From: Lamellibrachia columna
Taxonomy: Eukaryota > Annelida > Polychaeta > Sabellida > Siboglinidae
DNA: 64,000 nucleotides
Assembly (NCBI GenBank): GCA_963662155.1
Contig: OY759262.1
Location: forward strand, 66,047,203-66,111,202
Direction of reading: 5' to 3'
The position numbers and the translations under genes are program-made. Under the pieces are notes generated by a model, which saw only the letters and a list, made by a program, of their open reading frames with translations, made no database searches and was not told the origin of the DNA. Positions 62,063 to 64,000 of this stretch are shown in pieces. The number at the start of each line of letters is the position of its first letter. Positions within the stretch are counted from its first letter, which is position 1.

Positions 62063-62319
62063 CTAGAAACAAACCAGTCATGTGAATGGTCCCTTCTCAA
62101 TTGTATTTTTTCATTCAATTCATGAAAAATTAAACCTACTTAGCAGTAAATTTTTTTCTTCAGTTTTGGTGAAATCATCAGATAAATTATTATATTTTCT
62201 CTGACCGGGTCTATCAGAAATGAAATGAATGCAATAGAGCCCAGCAGCAGGCTCTAATGGCCTACAGAGACTTACACTTACTAATGCCCTACAGTTGTAC
62301 TTACTAATGCCCTACAGCT

Positions 62320-64000
62320 AGTTACACTTCTCCCTTCTCCCACACTACATATTATTTAAACTACTCACACACTACATATTACTTAAACTACTCTCACACT
62401 ACATATTACTTAGACTACTCCCACACTACATATTACTTAGACTACTCCCACACTACATATTACTTAGACTACTCCCACACTACATATTACTTAGACTACT
62501 CACACACTACATATTACTTAAACTACTCTCACACTACATATTACTTAGACTACTCACACACTACATATTACTTAGACTACTCCCACACTACATATTACTT
62601 AAACTACTCCCACACTACATATTACTTAGACTACTCCCACACTACATATTATTTAAACTACTCACACACTACATATTACTTAAACTACTCTCACACTACA
62701 TATTACTTAGACTACTCCCACACTACATATTACTTAGACTACTCCAACACTACATATTACTTAGACTACTCCCACACTACATATTACTTAAACTACTCCC
62801 ACACTACATATTACTTAGACTACTCACACACTACATATTATTTAAACTACTCCCACACTACATATTACTTAGACTACTCCCACACTACATATTACTTAAA
62901 CTACTCCCACACTACATATTACTTAGACTACTCCCACACTACATATTACTTAGACTACTCCCAAACTACATATTACTTAGACTACTCCCACACTACATAT
63001 TACTTAAACTACTACTCCCACACTACATATTACTTAAACTACTCCCACACTACATATTACTTAGACTACTCCCACACTACATATTACTTAGACTACTCCC
63101 ACACTACATATTACTTAAACTACTCCCACACTACATATTACTTAGACTACTCACACACTACATATTATTTAAACTACTCCCACACTACATATTACTTAGA
63201 CTACTCCCACACTACATATTACTTAAACTACTCCCACACTACATATTACTTAGACTACTCCCACACTACATATTACTTAGACTACTCCCACACTACATAT
63301 TACTCAAACTACTCCCACACTACATATTACTTAGACTACTCCCACACTACATATTAATTAGACTACTCACACACTACATATTACTTAGACTACTCCCACA
63401 CTACATATTATTTAAACTACTCCCACACTACATATTACTTAGACTACTCCCACACTATATATTACTTAGACTACTCACACACTACATATTACTTAGACTA
63501 CTCCCACACTACATATTACTTAGACTACTCCCACACTACATATTACTTAGACTACTCCCACACTACATATTACTTAAACTACTCCCACACTACATATTAC
63601 TTAGACTACTCCCACACTACATATTACTTAGACTACTCACACACTACATATTACTTAGACTACTCACACACTACATATTACTTAGACTACTCACACACTA
63701 CATATTACTTAGACTACTCCCACACTACATATTACTTAGACTACTCCCACACTACATTATTACTTAGACTACTCACACACTACATATTATTTAAACTACT
63801 CCCACACTACATATTACTTAGACTACTCCCACACTACATATTACTTAGACTACTCCCACACTACATATTACTTAGACTACTCCCACACTACATATTACTT
63901 AGACTACTCCCACACTACATATTACTTAGACTACTCACACACTACATATTACTTACACTACTCCCAAACTACATATTATTTAAACTACTCCCACACTACA
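62320..64000. repeat. 27-bp minisatellite, more than 60 copies, running off the window
   Basis: The unit is cactacatattacttagac plus tactccca. The variants are ctcaca for ctccca, ttaaac for ttagac, and tatttaaac. It occupies the intron upstream of exon a and continues past the right edge. A few less regular units (ttacacttactaatgcccta) precede it at 62,270-62,320. Confidence 0.95.

Overview
The window looks like animal nuclear DNA. The only recognisable gene is the 3' part of an intron-rich, highly conserved UBR1/UBR2-type N-recognin (a RING E3 ubiquitin ligase of the N-degron pathway) on the minus strand. It has GT-AG introns and a well-conserved C-terminal domain. CpG-to-TpG/CpA variation inside several repeats fits a genome that methylates CpG. 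I cannot name the species; a marine invertebrate is a guess from the style of the repeats, not a result.

Layout. (1) Positions 1 to about 44,430 form one uninterrupted tandem array of a 37-bp unit, about 1,200 copies, that runs off the left edge. It holds many unit subtypes, a recurrent 19-bp truncated unit, nested higher-order repeats, and a nearly perfect tandem duplication of about 11.2 kb at an offset of 11,357 bp. (2) Positions 44,400-44,520 hold decayed edge units next to an AATAAA signal on the minus strand. (3) Positions 44,505-48,021 are the probable long 3' UTR, with a 37-copy 26-bp minisatellite, an 8-bp-stem hairpin and several small duplications. (4) Positions 48,022-62,062 carry ten consecutive coding exons, all in phase, giving 458 residues that end at a TAG stop. 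(5) Positions 62,063-64,000 are the next intron upstream, filled by a 27-bp array that leaves the window; the rest of the gene lies beyond.

The gene's introns are the second theme. Nine of the ten introns seen (nine complete, one partial) contain one or more minisatellites, each with its own unit: 26, 18, 19, 23/24, 33/30, 24, 22/23, about 54, 20, 42, 156 and 279 (composite), 32 and 27 bp. Only the 263-bp intron is free of them. One array is made of tandem copies of a 3' splice site plus the start of its exon, so about ten potential acceptors lie upstream of the one that matches the conserved reading frame.

The very long open frames across the 37-bp array and several minisatellites follow from units that lack stop triplets. 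I do not treat them as genes. There is no bacterial gene organisation, CRISPR, rRNA or tRNA that I can support.
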